Of a stretch of DNA of 15,002 bases, positions 14,531 through 15,002 are shown in pieces (position 1 is the first letter of the stretch; each line of letters opens with the position of its first letter). The stretch is from JBHIFE01 sp046760985 (GTDB lineage Bacteria > Chloroflexota > Dehalococcoidia > Dehalococcoidales > RBG-16-60-22). The position numbers were made by a program, and so were the translations under genes. Where the stretch lies: positions 1 to 15,002 of the forward strand of contig JBHIFE010000031.1 in assembly GCA_046760985.1 (NCBI GenBank), in the 5' to 3' direction. The notes below the pieces were generated by a model. It searched no databases and was not told the DNA's origin. It saw nothing but the letters and a program-made list of their open reading frames with translations.

Positions 14531-15002
14531 TTATGGCTCGTTCTCCTTTTCCGTTGAGGGGCGCTCGCGCTGCCAGCGACGAATCTCGTCCAGCGCCGGT
14601 GGAGCCACGCTAAACACCTCTATATCCTGAGGAAATTGCACCATATGACCTTCTCGAATAAAGAGTATCCCTACCTCGTTAGCTTTAAGGGTTTCATCTA
14701 TTCTCCGGGCAATGTGTTCATACCTCTTCCTCGCCGCCTCAACATAGAATTCAGAGACCATCTTAGCCACTTTTTGACTGGCAAATCCAATAAGGAGAAA
14801 CCTCTCCCAGTCCATGCTCTCTCCGGCTAGCTCTTTGTCCTCGGTTGCCTCAAGCACCGCACCGCTTTGACACTTATCCTTGGCAATCTGGCAACTAGAA
14901 GTATTTAGTGTCTCCATCACCTTGAGCCCGTTCTCACCAGCCAAAACAATTGATTCATGGTAAATATGGCTCACCTTCCCTATTTTCGACTCAAGGTTAG
15001 CT
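14531..15002 (-). CDS. Unrecognised protein, 5' end probably outside the window
   Basis: I do not recognise the family. The visible part is cytoplasmic and charged. A GTG at 14974 is possible as start, but the frame stays open through ANLESKIGK to the window edge, so this may be the C-terminal portion of a larger protein. It contains a segment rich in Cys and acidic residues (SSCQIAKDKCQSG), a helix around FASQKVAKMVSEFYVEAARKRYEHIARRIDE, and a compact block EVGILFIREGHMVQFPQDIEVF followed by PPALDEIRRWQRER. The last block has the feel of a conserved beta-rich core with an acidic and basic tail. It converges on the PAC2 pair with 12 bases between stops. Confidence 0.55.
   Translation of the reverse strand, partial: ANLESKIGKVSHIYHESIVLAGENGLKVMETLNTSSCQIAKDKCQSGAVLEATEDKELAGESMDWERFLLIGFASQKVAKMVSEFYVEAARKRYEHIARRIDETLKANEVGILFIREGHMVQFPQDIEVFSVAPPALDEIRRWQRERPSTEKENEP

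Overview
The window looks like an anaerobic bacterium of about 50% GC. It has dense, mostly co-directional genes, GGAG-type ribosome binding sites and some GTG and TTG starts. The mix of a DUF1015 gene beside a phosphoglycerate dehydrogenase gene, a membrane-bound group 1 [NiFe] hydrogenase and PAC2-family genes would fit a Chloroflexota (Dehalococcoidia-like) genome. That placement is an inference from protein style, not from a marker gene. I see no rRNA, tRNA, CRISPR or insertion sequence.

Left part (1-3087). A small membrane protein of the DUF2784 family is on the minus strand with its own extended -10 promoter. A complete DUF1015 protein follows on the plus strand. It converges, with a 6-base gap, on a minus-strand D-3-phosphoglycerate dehydrogenase-like gene that ends at the boundary of the catalytic domain and lacks the regulatory C-terminal domains of long SerA.

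Regulatory gap (3088-3537). This 450-base stretch separates the divergent serA and hydrogenase units. It holds a near-consensus promoter for each side. On the hydrogenase side a perfect TTGACA-N5-TGTCAA inverted repeat covers the -35 box. If that promoter is used, the operon carries a leader of about 250 bases.

Core (3538-12635). This is one plus-strand cluster: hyaA (Tat-exported Fe-S small subunit), hyaB (Ni-Fe large subunit), hyaC (di-heme cytochrome b), hyaD (maturation protease), an unlisted 59-codon two-helix membrane protein, then hypA-hypF-hypC-hypD-hypE. Together they make a membrane-anchored, outward-facing H2-uptake hydrogenase feeding electrons through cytochrome b, plus almost all the machinery for its Fe(CN)2CO and Ni centre. 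hypB is the missing Hyp gene. The small subunit has a Cys where ordinary enzymes have a Pro at the medial cluster, predicting three [4Fe-4S] clusters. It lacks the extra cysteines of O2-tolerant enzymes.

Right part (12636-15002). A separate predicted promoter drives two overlapping PAC2-family genes. The first has typical glycine-rich motifs and the second is strongly diverged. An unrecognised minus-strand gene converges on them and runs off the window edge.

Nothing here is clearly a new defence or mobile system. The observations most worth checking are the medial-cluster Cys, the small membrane protein inside the hydrogenase operon, the dyad over the hydrogenase promoter, the missing hypB and the asymmetric PAC2 pair.
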